Positions 1-11,924 of a DNA stretch of 64,000 nt are shown here, piece after piece. The stretch comes from Apiospora phragmitis (taxonomy: Eukaryota; Ascomycota; Sordariomycetes; Amphisphaeriales; Apiosporaceae). The notes below the pieces were generated by a model. The model was not told the DNA's origin. It saw only the letters and a list, made by a program, of their open reading frames with translations, and did not search any database. The number at the start of each line of letters is the position of its first letter. Position 1 is the first letter of the stretch. Location of the stretch: positions 62,001 through 126,000 of the forward strand of contig JAQQWL010000013.1 in assembly GCA_038363925.1 (NCBI GenBank), written 5' to 3'. Made by a program: the position numbers and the translations under genes.

Positions 1-3000
1 CTGCCCGACGATGCCGCTGTAGGAGGAGAACAGCACAAAGAAGTCGAGGTCCTCGAGCAGTTCGTGGAGGTTTCAGGTCCCTTGCACCTTCGGTGCTACG
101 GCCTCTTGCCAGGAGTCGAAGGTCATCTCCGACAGAGACACGTCCTTGAGGAATCGCAAGTTAGTCTCTTCATCACATTCATTGATAGAGTCTGCCGTGG
201 AACATATTCACTTACGCGTAACACCATAGACAGGCTGACTACACCGGCGACTGGTTTAGTCGCACATTGAACAGCAATCTTGATATCTTCCAGACGGGCG
301 ACGTTACCAGCGACCACGCGAACCTGGCAACCTTGCGATTCCAGCTCCTCGTCGAAAGGCTTGGCGCCCGCACCACCAGCAGACCTGGACATGAAAACGA
401 GCTCGCCGGCCCCGTTCTCCACCATCCAACTTGCGATGGCACGTCCGAGGCCGCCGAAGCTGCCCACGAGCATGTAACTCCGGTCGGATCGAAGCGAAGG
501 GGCCGGCAGCACCTTGGTCGCCTCTAAGGCTCGATGGTCGTCGGGGAGGCGGACGACGATCTTGCCAATGTGCTGGCCGCCTTGCATGAAGCGGAAGGCA
601 TCGATGATGCGTTCTGCCTCAAACACGGCGCCAATGACGCCGGGCCTGATTGCCCCGGAGCGAATCCATCTTATGCACTGCTTCAGAAGTCTAGTTGATG
701 GTCAGCGAGGAGACACAGGGAGACTGCCATCCTGGGCACTCCTGAAACAGCCCCGATCGAGGGGGGATGAAGGGATTGTACTCACGTAGCCGCCTTTTTA
801 GGGGCGAACACGAGACACCTGCCAAAGGTCCAGCCCCACAAAGGTTCGGTTACCCTTAAAGGCCTCCATGGAAAGCTTGGCCCGGCGACGGAAGTCTCTC
901 TTGCCGATCTCCACCATGACGCCAAACTCGGCGACGCACTCCCACGACGCATGCAGGAGGTCGCCCGAGAGCGAGTTCAACACCACGTCGACCCCCTTAT
1001 TGTTCGTAGCAACCATTATGCCCGACTTAAAAGAGAAGTCCCTCGAGTTGAATATGTGGCGACGAGGAATGTCGTAATAAGTGACGAGGTATTGAGCCTT
1101 CTCCTCATTACCAACTGTGCAAAAGATCTGTTTCGAACCCCGTTAGCGTAATGCCCCCTCTACAGGCATTAGAAGATCAGGCGAAGAAGATTCTCTCTCT
1201 CGCGTACCTCGGCACCGATCATCTGGGAAACCTGGATGGCGGTTAGTCCGACACCACCACAGGCTGAATAAATAAGGATGGTCTGCATTCGTGATTAGTG
1301 GCGCCTTTATCTCGTGAGGGAGTTTCATCTTACCTGTCCCCGTTGGAGGTTCGCTTTCTCGATCAGAGCCATGGCCGCCGTCACGTAGATGCACGGCAGT
1401 GGCGCTCCCTACTCATAAGTCATCGAGTTAGGCATCTTAACGCACACGTCGGCCGAGACGGTGGCGTGCGTGCGGAAGCAGCCGCTGCCCATAAACGCGA
1501 CGCGGTCGCCCACGCTGACGTCCTCGACTCCGCGGCCGAGAGCGGCGACGACGCCGCTGGCTTCGAGGCCCAGCTCGCATGTGCTGTTATCGAGCACGCC
1601 GAGGGCGATTAGGACGTCCTATTGCGGTTTGACGTTAGCAGTTAAACTTGGCCTGAAGGGTATAGCATGTGCTGCCGGTAGACGTACTCGGAAGTTAAGT
1701 CCCACGGCTTGGGTCTGAATCACGACTTGGCCGTCCTGAGGCGCCTGTGTCGGACACTAGGTCCACTCCATCGTCTAAAGCATACCGGGCGTCTTGATAG
1801 AAATGGTCTTGGCCATGGCCATGGCCTCCGCCTCCGCTTCCTTCTCATCCGAGGACGAGAACGCGTTCAGCATGGTCTTCTAATGAAATCGAGGTACCAA
1901 AACCTGATCCTTAACTACTGCATACTCCCAGTCGGGGTCCATACCCTCGGGGTCTGATGCGGGCTTATAGACACGTAAGAGAATATCCGCCAGTGCCTTA
2001 GCCGCATTAGACGTGGATGTAGCCCTGTCTAGCTCGACGGTGTAGATCTTGGCCGAGAGCTCGTTACGGGTCGTTCTGGCGAGCCCGAGTGTCATGGCGG
2101 CCCGCGGGTCATCGCATCCGATCTGGGCGGAAGGGATAGCCCAGATCAACTTAGCTCTAAGCTCAGTCAAAAAGGTCTTCATAGAAGTGAAGGTCGCTTA
2201 CGAGAAACCGTATACCAACGGTTCCTCTAGGTCCAGCAAAGATATAATATCCTGGTCCGGAAGATTAGGTGGACCTTCCTCACCGTTAAAGATGTGGATT
2301 TCCGCATTAATACCTAGACACACTAGTACTGCCTACACCTCCTGGACGTAGAGGTCCTCAGCGCGGTAGCACAAGATAACAACCTAAAACGGGGGCTTCA
2401 AAACCACGGTAACAGTCGGCAAGGCCATGATACCCACGCTCATATGGTACGGCGCGGATCCATCGAGTGTCGAGGCCTCCGGCTCATTGAACCCGGCCTT
2501 AACCAACTCCTGAGAACACTGATCAGGCGAGATGTAGGGCTCTACAACACGGCCATCCTCGGTGCCCAGCCACCAGCCGGGAAAGAAGCCCATCACGTAA
2601 TAGTTAATGAACTTAACGTCCGGGCAGAGCTCCTACAGGAATAAGCGGCCGCCGGGGCGCAACAGGCCTCGCAAATAGCGGAGGCAGGCGTTCAGGCTCG
2701 GAGTGGCGTAAACCACGTTAAACGCCACGATCAGGTTATAGCATCCCAAGGCGAAGCCCTGCTAGACGGGGTCCTAAGTGATATCCAAGACGGCGTAATC
2801 GATACGTTCAAAGCCGGCGAAGCGCTCCTTAGCCGCCGTCATAAACCCAGCCGAGACGTCCGTGTAGGTGTAGCTTCTATACATAGTCTCGCCTTCGTTA
2901 CACGCGGACTCGAAGGCTTGGAGCACCTTGGCCGTCGTGCCGCCGGTCCCCGCCCCGACTTCCAGGATTCGCAGTTACGGGTTCGTGTGTGCGAGGACCT

Positions 3001-6000
3001 AGATCGCTTCGCCGTAGTTTAGCTCGTCGCCGGCCGTGTAGATCTGCGTCAATACGTCGTCTTTCATCAAGATATGCAATAGGTGGATGGTCCGCTTAAA
3101 GATCTTAACAGCGGCGTCGAAGAGCCGTCGGATGGCGGTGCCAAACACGGCATATCGCGATGCCGGCATCTCGGACCGCAACTGGTCGATCCGCTGCCGC
3201 CTCTGATCGCCAGAGAGCTCCGACAGTCCCTGGCTACTTAGGACCAAACGGTTATGCCCGAGCCTGTAGTCCTCTATATAATTCTACATCCATTCGTAAA
3301 ACTTCACGAGGTGTGGGGAGGTATCGCTGGTTACTCGAATACGTTCCTAATGGTCCAGCACGCAAAGGAGAGTGAGCTCCTCCAGCATGTGCCACTCCTT
3401 TGCCGACTTCTCCCGTGGGCGCATATACTTATCCAACAGCACCAGGTCCCCGTGGGGTCGCCATTCGATGCTACTTATCAATAACACCTTCTCGTCATGC
3501 GAGATGTTCGTGAGCGCCGTGGCCTTGAAGCCTTTCACCTGGAGCACGATACGATTTTCATCATCCCAGACTCCAGATCGCCCACAAGGGACCCTCGCTC
3601 GAGGGTAGAGATTTCGGCCGCGGTCCTTAGGCCCTGCGTCGTCGGCCTCACGACAATGCTTTCATAAAAGGTAGGCACTGCGATACTTCGAAAATCACGC
3701 CCGAGACCGCGGTAGGCGGACACGGTAAAGAGCTAAAAAGAGCGGTCAATAGCTCCGGGATACACGGCGTACCTGCCTTTCGGGGTGTCCTTGACTGGGA
3801 TGGTAGCCACGGAAAGATTAGCGCGTGTAGCTGCCGAAATATCGTCAAGGCCTTCAAAGGCTCCGCTATACTAAAACCCAACCCGGTTAAAGATCTTGTA
3901 CCACTCTCTCCCATCCACCTTTCTAGGTATGGTTTCAGGGGCTATACCGGTCTTAGCGAATTAAAGGCTGGTGAAAGACCTATCCAAACAAGCTTGGGCT
4001 TGGCCGAAGCAATACGTAGCCCATTTCGTCCCGTCGTACGAAGCGATGCAAAAGGAATACCACAGGGACTCGTCGACTTCCATCGTCATCGGGGTTAACC
4101 TCGTAACCATCTCTACTTAGGTATCATAATCCAGTAATAGGCCCGAAGGGATACTCACATACTTCAACGTATAAGTCTGGTCTCCGGTCAATTACCGCAA
4201 CGCCTCCCCCACCATGGCGATATATCCAGCCGCGGGGAAGATAGTCTGCCCGTTAACCTTATGGCCCGAGAGCCAAAGGACGTGCCCCAGCGAGAGCTTG
4301 TTTCTCCAGCAGCCCTCGTTAGAGACCACGACTACCCGCGACCCGAGCAGCTCGTAGGGCGGATCCTGGCGGAACCTCCATTCTCGCGCCACACGGGGCT
4401 CCGCCCAATGCGACGCCTCTTGCTTCCAGTAGTAACGGGGTAAATACCTGGCTATTTCCCCTCCCGTAGGACACACTTCTAACAGGTTTAGCCTAATCTT
4501 CTATTAGAACAATCTGCCCGCGGTGTGGAGCAAGCCTTCCATGCATCCCTTCTACCTGTCCAAAGTGCCCACGACATAAACGTCATCGCGCTCGAAAGAA
4601 CGAAGAATCTGGCCCAGCGGCCCCTTAAGAGCCGAATAAGGACCTATTTCAATCAGAACCGCTCTTTCTTCTCTTATGGCCAGCGCCGAACGTATGGCCG
4701 TGTCGAAAAGTACCGGGCTCTCCATATTCTAGCGCCAGTGAGCAAGGCCAAGGCACCCATCACCCGACAGGCGCTTACCCGTGACGGATGAATAAAACTG
4801 CACTTTAGGAGAAATACTGTTCATGAAAGGCTTTATGTGCTCTTCGTACGACGCGCCGTAGTGGATCATATGATCTAGTCGGGATGTCAGCTCAGAACGT
4901 CTTAACGCACGGTGTATGGCGGGTTAGCTTACGAGAATGAAATGCCTTCTCTACACGCAGAAGACGCGCCAGGGCACCAATGTGATATTCCTTAACCTTA
5001 CGCACCACGGACTCCACCTTCTCCGCGTCTCTAGAGATGGTCACGCTGCTCTAGCTATTTTCGTAAGCGATAACGACGCCCGGCTCCGTCAGCGGCTGCA
5101 TATCGTGCCGCCCCAAGCCGATAGCCGCCATGGTACCCCGCTTACTCTCCGCCTCGCCCTCGTTGTCGCTGCTCGTCGTCCCCGGAAGGTAGCCGCGGCC
5201 ATGGCGGCTTGAGCTATTACGCTTCCGCTCGCGTACGCCGCAGCCATCTCCCCCGACGAGTGTCCCACGACAAAGTCAGGCTTCACGCCCGGGAATGAAG
5301 CACGTCGACCAGGCCGATCTGTACGGCGATCGTAAGGGGGTGGCTCATTTCCGCCTTATGCACGCGGCTCTCGTCGCGCCCTTTCCGGAGCTCATCTAGG
5401 AGATCGTGTCAATCAGTCAGCTGATACATGAACACGGCGAAAAGAGGGTCTCAAGGGGTAGACCAAAACAGTGTCGTTTCAATTACCTTCGATACTCCAC
5501 GGCACAGGCGTTGGGAGCCCCTTTAAAAACCTTTCCAACCTCCTGATCGACTGTCTAAACACGGCGTTTTTATCAATCAGCTCGGCGCCCATTTTGGGCC
5601 ATTACGCCCCCTAACCCGTAAAAACCCAACCGACCGTTAGCGATGCCCTCCCGGTCTCGGACGGAAAAACTTCGAGAGAACTCCCACCCTTGGAAACGCC
5701 ATATACTCTATGCTGCTTATGAGCTCGTCGATTAGCCAAAGTAAAGGCTATGTCCCGTAACGGGGTGGAAGTAGTCTTCAAATAGTCACGGTAGGCCGCG
5801 ATACTAGCCTGCAAGGACTGCTCGCTATGAGCTAAGAATAGTAGGAGGTGGTCCTATATATCCATATACGCGTTGTCAACGCCGTTTGCTGGTAGCACCC
5901 CATTGCCATTTGGCTGATGGGTTGTCTTCCTAGCTGGCCTATCTAGGGTGTGCGACTGCCCGTTGGTATATGGGTTGTCGTAACCATGCGCGGCCCCATT

Positions 6001-7785
6001 TTCTTTAGTAGCAACATGCCCGTTGAGCCCATTTCTGTTTGTCTTCTTGCTTCTAGTTCCATTTGTATGAGAACCGGCGATCCCGTTGCCGAAACAGGCA
6101 TCATTAAGTAGGTTATTGTCCGCATTTCCATTACCGTTGGTAACTATGCCGTCGAGATTAGGCTTAAAGCGGTTATCAAACAATTCGTACTGTTTCAAAG
6201 ACTCGACGATAACCTTAAGGGATTTTTGGGTTAGCAAAGGGACTCGATAACGAGTTTCCCCAGACTTACGTAAGCATTAACACCGCCAATACCAAACGAG
6301 TTAACACGAACTCGCTCGGCCCTGTTTTGGGGCCATTACTCGACGTCAACGGGAACGCGGATGTTGCACTCGTCAAAAGGGACTGGTTAGGTGCCATTAG
6401 TATCCGATTACTGTCTCGATCAACGAGTGGACAGTACATCTTACTTCTTGGATTTAGCGTATCAAAGTAGTTATTAGGGGGGTATTTAACGATGCTCAAT
6501 GGCCAGGATGGCTTTGATAAGACTTGTAAGGCCAGCGGCGCCTTCAGAATGGCCAATATTAGGTTTGGCCTGGAACCCGCGTTAGCCTTCCTAAAGAAAG
6601 GATCAGTAACTTCTTACCGATGTAATGATCATGCCGCCATCTTCAAAGGTTTTTACCACCGCGGCGGTCTCGAGGGGATCCCCAACCGCGGTTCCTGTCC
6701 CGTGGCATTCGACGAACGCTGTTTCGTGCAGTCGATGTTCCAGATGCGCTCGGCGGTAAGCTCTCCGCATGAGCGCTTCTTGGGCAGTGGTGCTCGGCAT
6801 CAGCATTCCCGGTGTCTTGCCGTCACAGTTGACACTGGTCCCACGGATGATGGCGCGAATCGCGTCGCCGTCTTGGAGCGCTTGGCTCAATCGCTTGACG
6901 TAGATGGCATTGATAGCCTCACTGCTCAGGGGGTCAGAAGTGAAGATAGTCGGAGAGCGATCACAAGCAGTAGCGTGGACGTCGTGATGCAGATCGTATT
7001 ACATACCCTCGCCGATACCCATCAGCTTTGGCGTCAAACGTTTTGCAGGTGCCAGTTTTCGACAAGACGCCTTGATCTTCAAGCGCCAGGGACATGCCGG
7101 GGGAGAAGATCAGGGCCGTTCCACAAACCAGGGCTCCGGAGCAGTCACCCTTCCGTATCGCTTGGCAGGCCATGTCCAATCCCACAAGAGACGAAGAGCA
7201 ACCGGTCCTTACAGTCATGCTATGTACGCCGATGTTAGCAGCTGGCCCCAAGGCCGCATTATGATTGGGCGGCTACATACCTCGGACCGTGCAGGTCCAA
7301 TTCGTACGATAGACGGTTTCCCAGGACGAAGTCGTCATAGCCAGTAATACGATAGCCCCCACTGTGCTGTGTTTCCTTGCCATTGAGATCTTGCCAGTCA
7401 TCACCGAAGACACCGACATAACGACCAATGTCCGAGCCCTTCCAGTTAGTTTTGCTGGCGTCCTCTAGACACTCGTAGGCGACCTCGAGGAGCTGACGTT
7501 GTTGCGGGTCGAGCTTCTCGAGCTCCTTTTTTGAGAGCGAGAAGAACGAGGTGTCGAACTGGCGAGGGTCAAAATCGCGGAGGAAGTAGCCGTGCCTCGT
7601 CCGGAGCGTCCCCGGCCGCTTCCCGCTCTCGTCATGGAAGCCGGCGATGTTGTAACGATTCGGGGGCACCTCGCAGAGACCGCTGCGTTTTTCGACCAGC
7701 ATGTCCCAGAACTCGCCGCTGCTGCCGACGCCCCCAGGCAGTCACATCGACATGCCCACGACTGCGATCGGTTCCGCGGTCGCAT
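1..7785 (-). pseudogene. Highly reducing type I polyketide synthase (KS-AT-DH-MT-ER-KR), RIP-damaged pseudogene, 3' end outside window
   Basis: Read on the minus strand, the order is that of a fungal reducing PKS. KS (about 7770–6220) has the TGCSSS cysteine and the HGTGT motif. An Asn/Gly-rich linker (6200–5850) leads to AT (5640–4560) with GHSSGE. Then come DH (4480–3450), a methyltransferase (about 3000–2390) with LEVGAGTGGTT, a structural linker, ER (about 1790–600) and KR (from about 530; GSFGGLGRA), cut by the window edge. Canonical introns can be placed at 7220–7280, 6922–7006, 6570–6617, 6383–6444, 6214–6269, 4875–4932 and 1619–1687; each restores the family reading frame. The likely start is 7785, where loss of one G would explain the shifted frame after ACCATG. 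The frame is broken by many TAG/TAA codons where Gln is expected (5611–5613, 5602–5604, 5051–5053, 4729–4731, 4501–4506, 4192–4194, several in 2390–3000), some where Trp is expected, a TGA at 7742–7744, and frameshifts near 6480 and 5295. This is the C-to-T spectrum of RIP. A functional product is very unlikely. Confidence 0.9.
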
Positions 7786-8677
7786 GGTGACGGTAGTCTC
7801 TACAGAGTTCAGTGGCATCTTTGCGTATATCTAACCTGTGAATCACGATGAATCTTGGAGATGCACTGTCCAGACTTGGTGGCAGTGCTGTGCTATGATT
7901 CGATGCAAACGAGGCGGCATGCGTTATAATCTGGATTGCCACGTGAACTCTTGATGGTTACCTTAAGAGGTCCCTGCAGCCATAATGAACTCTTAATCAA
8001 GCCTTGGGATCAGATTAGTGTCTCTGGGCACAGACATGGCAGTGCGTAGACAAGGGCCACAGAATCTATTGGCTATCGAGCTGTATAACTACCGTGCTGC
8101 AAGAATAGAGGAGGTCTGACGGAGCACGCTTATCCCTGGATGAAGCTGCTGGGGGGTACAGTAGGAAAGGGTGGTGTTCCATTAGTCAGAGCGCTTCGTT
8201 GCACCAGCTTGAAAGTAATAAAATCTCTTATTGCGTGTTCCCCTGAGAGCACACTCAGCTTTTAGCCTTGTTGCCAGGGCCGTTATTGCATCAAGCAGAA
8301 TCAAGTCTGGTCATCACTAATCTGATCTTGGAAGTTTCGATATCTAGGTGGAGAAAAGCCAATTCAGGCAAGACACTCAAGAGACAGTGTCTCCCTGTAA
8401 CAGCTGAGAGATATAGCACCAGAATTCGAGCTGCGTACAAGAAGTTTCGTTATACATCACCCATGTCGTGATACAGGAATATGGGTGCAGTGTACCGCGA
8501 AAAAACAATTTAGAGTGTCTATGATTGCATACAGAATGCTGATAAGCGAAGTATGCATCGCCTAGAGTGCATTTATTTCATTTCACAATCTAGATGGGAA
8601 TAACTATCTTATGTATATATCATTAATCCGCCCATGTTCCCACTTCATACCATGAAGCATTACCGGCTGGTCACCAT
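7786..8677. other. Intergenic: PKS upstream region and P450 downstream region
   Basis: About 890 bases between two minus-strand genes. Composition is moderately AT-rich but not the extreme TpA-rich state of the transposon block. I see no convincing coding segment or repeat. It should hold the former promoter of the polyketide synthase. Confidence 0.5.
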
Positions 8678-10193
8678 TTATGCGCTCGAACGCATAAGAC
8701 AGGTCCCTCCTTCTGTGGGGCTGAGATCTTGGTTCTCCCAGTCCGAAGGGCTACTGGCCCGGCGCAAGTCAAACTCCCACAGAAGACGGGCGAAGACCAA
8801 GGTGATCTGGGCAATAGCCATTGGCTTCTCGACACAGCTGCGGGGTCCAATGGAGAAGGGCATGTACGGCGACTGCTGCTGGTCCGAAGCAACGCGCTCC
8901 ACGGGGCGGTACCAGCGGCTGGCGTCGAACTCGAACGGCCGATCGTAGTAATTGGTCGAGTGCTGAATGCTGTAGAAACCCACCGCCACCTCGCTCCCTT
9001 CCGGGACGAAGTCGCCAGCGATTGTCATCCCGCCGGCCTCCACCTCGCGCCAAAGCGCGCTGCCGCCCGGCGGCGACAGGCGCAGGGACTCGTCGATGCA
9101 GGCGCGGAGACAGATACAGCTGTTGAGCTTGGGTCCCAATCGGATATCTTCCGCCGATGGGAACGTGCTGCGAACTTCCTCGGCTGCTTTGCGGTACCAA
9201 TGCGACGAGCCCGTAATGTAGTGCGACACGGCGGCCATGCTTGTTGAAGATGTATCAGCCCCTGTATGGTCCAAACTGAGTTAGCGACCGCCGATAGTTG
9301 GTCAATATTTTCCTTCAGGATGATCCAACAGGTAGAAAAGGTTAAGCAAAAGAAGAAACATGCCTGCTACGATGAATGTGGCTGTCTCCGTGCTCAACCC
9401 CTTGCCGGTTACTGGGTCGATGCAATCTTGCAGATGCGAGAACAAGTCCCGGGACTGGCCTTTCGGAGCGCCAAGGCGCTTGGCCATGACCATGCGAATG
9501 AACTTCACGAACTGACGCCGACCACGCAAGGCCTGAGAAAAGAGCCGACGATCAAGGAAGCCGATGGCGAGCTCGGATGCTTGCAGCAACACACCCAGAC
9601 GTACATTGGACTCTTCGATCGCCTTCATTGCGTACCGGTACTCCACGCTGCTCATGGTGTCAAAGTCCATGTCAAAAAGGACTTCTGTCATGATTTCGAA
9701 GGCTAGGTTATTGACTGTAATGCGGGCGGAATCGGTCAGCACCAACTGCGTCAAAGCAGAATCTCATCCATATGGGTAGTTTTAGAGCGGCGAGACTTGC
9801 ATTCGTCAGACATGTCTATTGGTCCAGTCCAGGCATGAGAATGTTCCATTGTTTTATCTTGAAATGCTTCCCTGGGTTTGGTGCGGAGCATTTCGCAGAA
9901 CGTGTCGATCCTGGCCAGTATTTTGGGTTCGAAAAGAGGCAGGCTGTTCTCGGAAAAGGCCTGGCTCACGACGCGCCGCCTGCGGGAATGCTGTGCTTTA
10001 TCCCGCAACGTCAACGTGTTGGCCGCTTGTCGTGAGAGCACTTCGTAGTTCTTGAACTTGGCGACTTTGGCTTGATGCCCGTATATGTCTGTAGCGGTCA
10101 TACCATGATGAGCTGCAACTCTTATTCCCCACGAACATGGCTGTAAACGTACCGCGAATCGCCTCCGCTGTATCCCGAGAAGCCGAACACATA
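8678..10193 (-). pseudogene. Cytochrome P450 lacking its N-terminus
   Basis: Three blocks give the middle and C-terminus of a fungal P450. A first exon piece (about 10193–10153) joins through an intron at 10089–10152 to the DIYGH…KFKNYEVL block containing a C-helix-like RRRRVVSQAFS. A middle block (9754–9364) ends in the I-helix TATFIVAG. A C-terminal block (9261–8678) starts ADTSSTS and holds the K-helix DESLR and the heme loop FSIGPRSCVEKP with its cysteine. The intron inside the I-helix (9262–9363) restores VAGADTS only if its donor is GC (AG|GCATGT). The splice between 9810 and 9720 could not be resolved. The first ~80 residues (membrane anchor and proline hinge) are absent; instead class II aldolase sequence abuts the gene out of frame. 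It probably once acted with the neighbouring polyketide synthase. Confidence 0.8.
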
Positions 10194-10439
10194 GCCCTCG
10201 CGCGACCAGTGTCTGAATGCGGCGGCCATGTGGTTCAGTCGATGGAGTCGCTCGGCAGCGAAGCTCACGTGACGGGGAGGCCCTTGGAGAATTGGGCTAC
10301 CATAGGAAATGACCTCCAACGGCGTCAGCTTACGGTCCTGGTTCAAGCTGGCGTCGGAATCTTCTGACTTCGTACCGTGTATGAGTTGCGCCGGGTCCGC
10401 CGGCGTGACTGCAGTGGATATCGTCTGAACGGCGCTCAT
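10122..10439 (-). pseudogene. N-terminal fragment of a class II aldolase/adducin-like protein
   Basis: An ORF starting at a true ATG (10437–10439) encodes a leader, then LTPLEVISYGSP and a segment ending AAAFRHWSREGYVFGFSG. In class II aldolase/adducin-domain proteins of fungi a very similar helix precedes the metal-binding domain. Resemblance stops at about 10193, after which the DNA reads as P450 in another frame. The domain's histidines are missing, so it cannot be a working aldolase. It is either a recombination scar or the leftover of a deletion between two neighbouring genes. Family assignment is from recall of the conserved REGYVxGxSGH region, not from a search. Confidence 0.65.
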
Positions 10440-10883
10440 AATGCTGATGTTTCTGTGCTTGTTATTCTTAAAGATAGCAGAAATCGAAAAAGAGCTCTTT
10501 GGATGAGCTTCTCAATGACACAGCGTGGCTGATGAGGCGATGAGGCAGGTAAATACAAAGCGGGGGAAGCAGTCGGCTTACACGTTTGGAAGAACCTCCA
10601 CTCGGGAAAACGAAATCCCCTTCTTCATTGGTTCAAACTGCCCTGCGGCCTAAGTAGGCAGGAGCAGAAACTGCTTTGGGGCAAGTCACCGTGATCTTGC
10701 AGATGTTCCCTCCAGAAGTTCTGAAAACATCTGATCTTGACACTCACTGCTACTCGCAGCCCTTTGATTCGCGATCGACTTCGGACTCAGCCTCCATGTT
10801 GATCAACCCGCGCCCATAAAAATTGCTATTATCTATTACCCCGTGAGAAAAGCTCTACATTATCTACTTCCCCTCAGTTCAGG
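10440..10883. promoter_or_regulatory. Divergent intergenic region
   Basis: 444 bases between the start of the aldolase fragment (minus) and the dehalogenase start (plus). GC content is normal, without transposon sequence. It presumably contains the dehalogenase promoter. Just before the ATG is the pyrimidine-rich stretch CTACTTCCCCTCAGTTC, a common fungal promoter/leader feature. No specific binding site is claimed. Confidence 0.45.
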
Positions 10884-11648
10884 ATGCCTTCGTCTAGCCT
10901 CCGGGATTACCAATGTCTAACCTTAGATTGCTATGGGACTCTCATTGATTGGGAGAATGGCTTCATCGAAGCCTTTCAGCCTTTGACCAGCCGACTGGAC
11001 ACCTTTCATCCGCTGCGGAAGGACCCTGGGACTCTACTCAAGCGCTACAGCGCCCATGAAGTGGCGATACAGGCACAGTTCCCGACACTAAAGTACTCAG
11101 CCATCCTTGCAAAAGTCTACGAGCGCATTGCGGCCGAGTGTGGTCTGGGCGAGATAGCCACCTCTACCGGCGAATCAGCCGCCTTTGGTGCCATCATCGG
11201 CGCCTGGCGAAGCTTTCCAGATACGGTCGAAGCGCTGTGGCGGCTGAAGCGGCACTTTAAGCTCGTGATCCTGTCCAACGTCGACCGGGCCTCGTTCGCG
11301 GCCACCCTCGCGGGTCCGCTGTCGGGCGCCGCGGCTGCCTTCGATGCTGTCTACGTGGCGGAAGATATCGGCTCCTACAAGCCCGACCTGCGCAATTTCG
11401 CATACCTGATCGACCACTGCAAGAATGAACTGCATATCGCAAAGGAGCAGATCCTGCATACAGCGTACTCGCTGCCGGCGGACCTAAAGCCGGCTAAGGA
11501 GATTGGGCTTCGAGGTTGCTTGATCGAAAGATATCCCAACATCATGGGTGGAGACCTCGAGGCTATGAAAGACGTCGTAGCGGTGGATTGCAGGTTTGGC
11601 ACGTTGAGCGAGATGGCAGATGAAGCGGATCGAGTATTCGCATCGTAG
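10884..11648 (+). CDS. HAD-superfamily haloacid dehalogenase-like hydrolase (type II)
   Basis: A single uninterrupted 254-residue ORF from ATG. HAD motif I is LDCYGTLIDW near residue 14, with Asp15 the expected nucleophile. Motif II is ILSNVD near residue 130, and motif III is SYKPD with the conserved lysine. Motif IV lies in the segment HTAYSLPADLKPAKEIGL, which resembles the motif IV region of type II 2-haloacid dehalogenases. The length is normal for that subfamily (about 230–260). Predicted to be cytosolic, hydrolysing a carbon–halogen or phosphate bond; the substrate cannot be read from sequence. It is the only apparently intact gene in the left metabolic region and lies head-to-head with the aldolase/P450 remnant. 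Cluster membership is an inference from position. Confidence 0.9.
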   Translation: MPSSSLRDYQCLTLDCYGTLIDWENGFIEAFQPLTSRLDTFHPLRKDPGTLLKRYSAHEVAIQAQFPTLKYSAILAKVYERIAAECGLGEIATSTGESAAFGAIIGAWRSFPDTVEALWRLKRHFKLVILSNVDRASFAATLAGPLSGAAAAFDAVYVAEDIGSYKPDLRNFAYLIDHCKNELHIAKEQILHTAYSLPADLKPAKEIGLRGCLIERYPNIMGGDLEAMKDVVAVDCRFGTLSEMADEADRVFAS

Positions 11649-11731
11649 ATGAGCACTAGTAGCTATGGTACGCGAGGGAAGAGATTACACAGAAGATAGT
11701 CCATACGAGTAAGATTCATGTAGTTGCTTGG

Positions 11732-11924
11732 TTATACGCCCATTTCGTCATCATCTTCATCTTCTGTGTCGTAGGTGAAGAGCTGCGCCGACGCGCGCAA
11801 GCTTTCCAACTCGAGGCTTTTCTTCATGGTCTCGTAGTACTCCCTTGCCGTCTGCCTCACTAGATCTCTTCTGACCTTACCAGCCGGTGTCCGCGGCAGC
11901 TCGGATACGAAGGCGATCCCGCCG
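11732..11924 (-). pseudogene. C-terminal stub of an AMP-binding acyl-CoA synthetase/ligase
   Basis: On the minus strand the last ~64 codons read GGIAFVSELPRTPAGKVRRD and then a helical tail ending in an acidic TEDEDDDEMGV and TAA (11732–11734). The PRTPxGKxxR segment is the hallmark A10 motif of adenylate-forming enzymes; its lysine contacts the acyl-adenylate. All upstream sequence, the adenylation core, is missing. At about 11924 coding sequence changes abruptly into AT-rich DNA that matches an LTR family also seen at 61406–61648. The gene was therefore cut off by rearrangement around an LTR retroelement. Its closeness to a polyketide synthase and P450 suggests it came from the same pathway. 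Confidence 0.75.

Noticed and set aside
1..7785. TAG/TAA used as glutamine codons (altered genetic code)
   Set aside because: CAG and CAA are also used as Gln in the same gene, Trp positions are hit too, frameshifts exist, and neighbouring intact genes use TAG/TAA as stops. RIP explains the pattern better.
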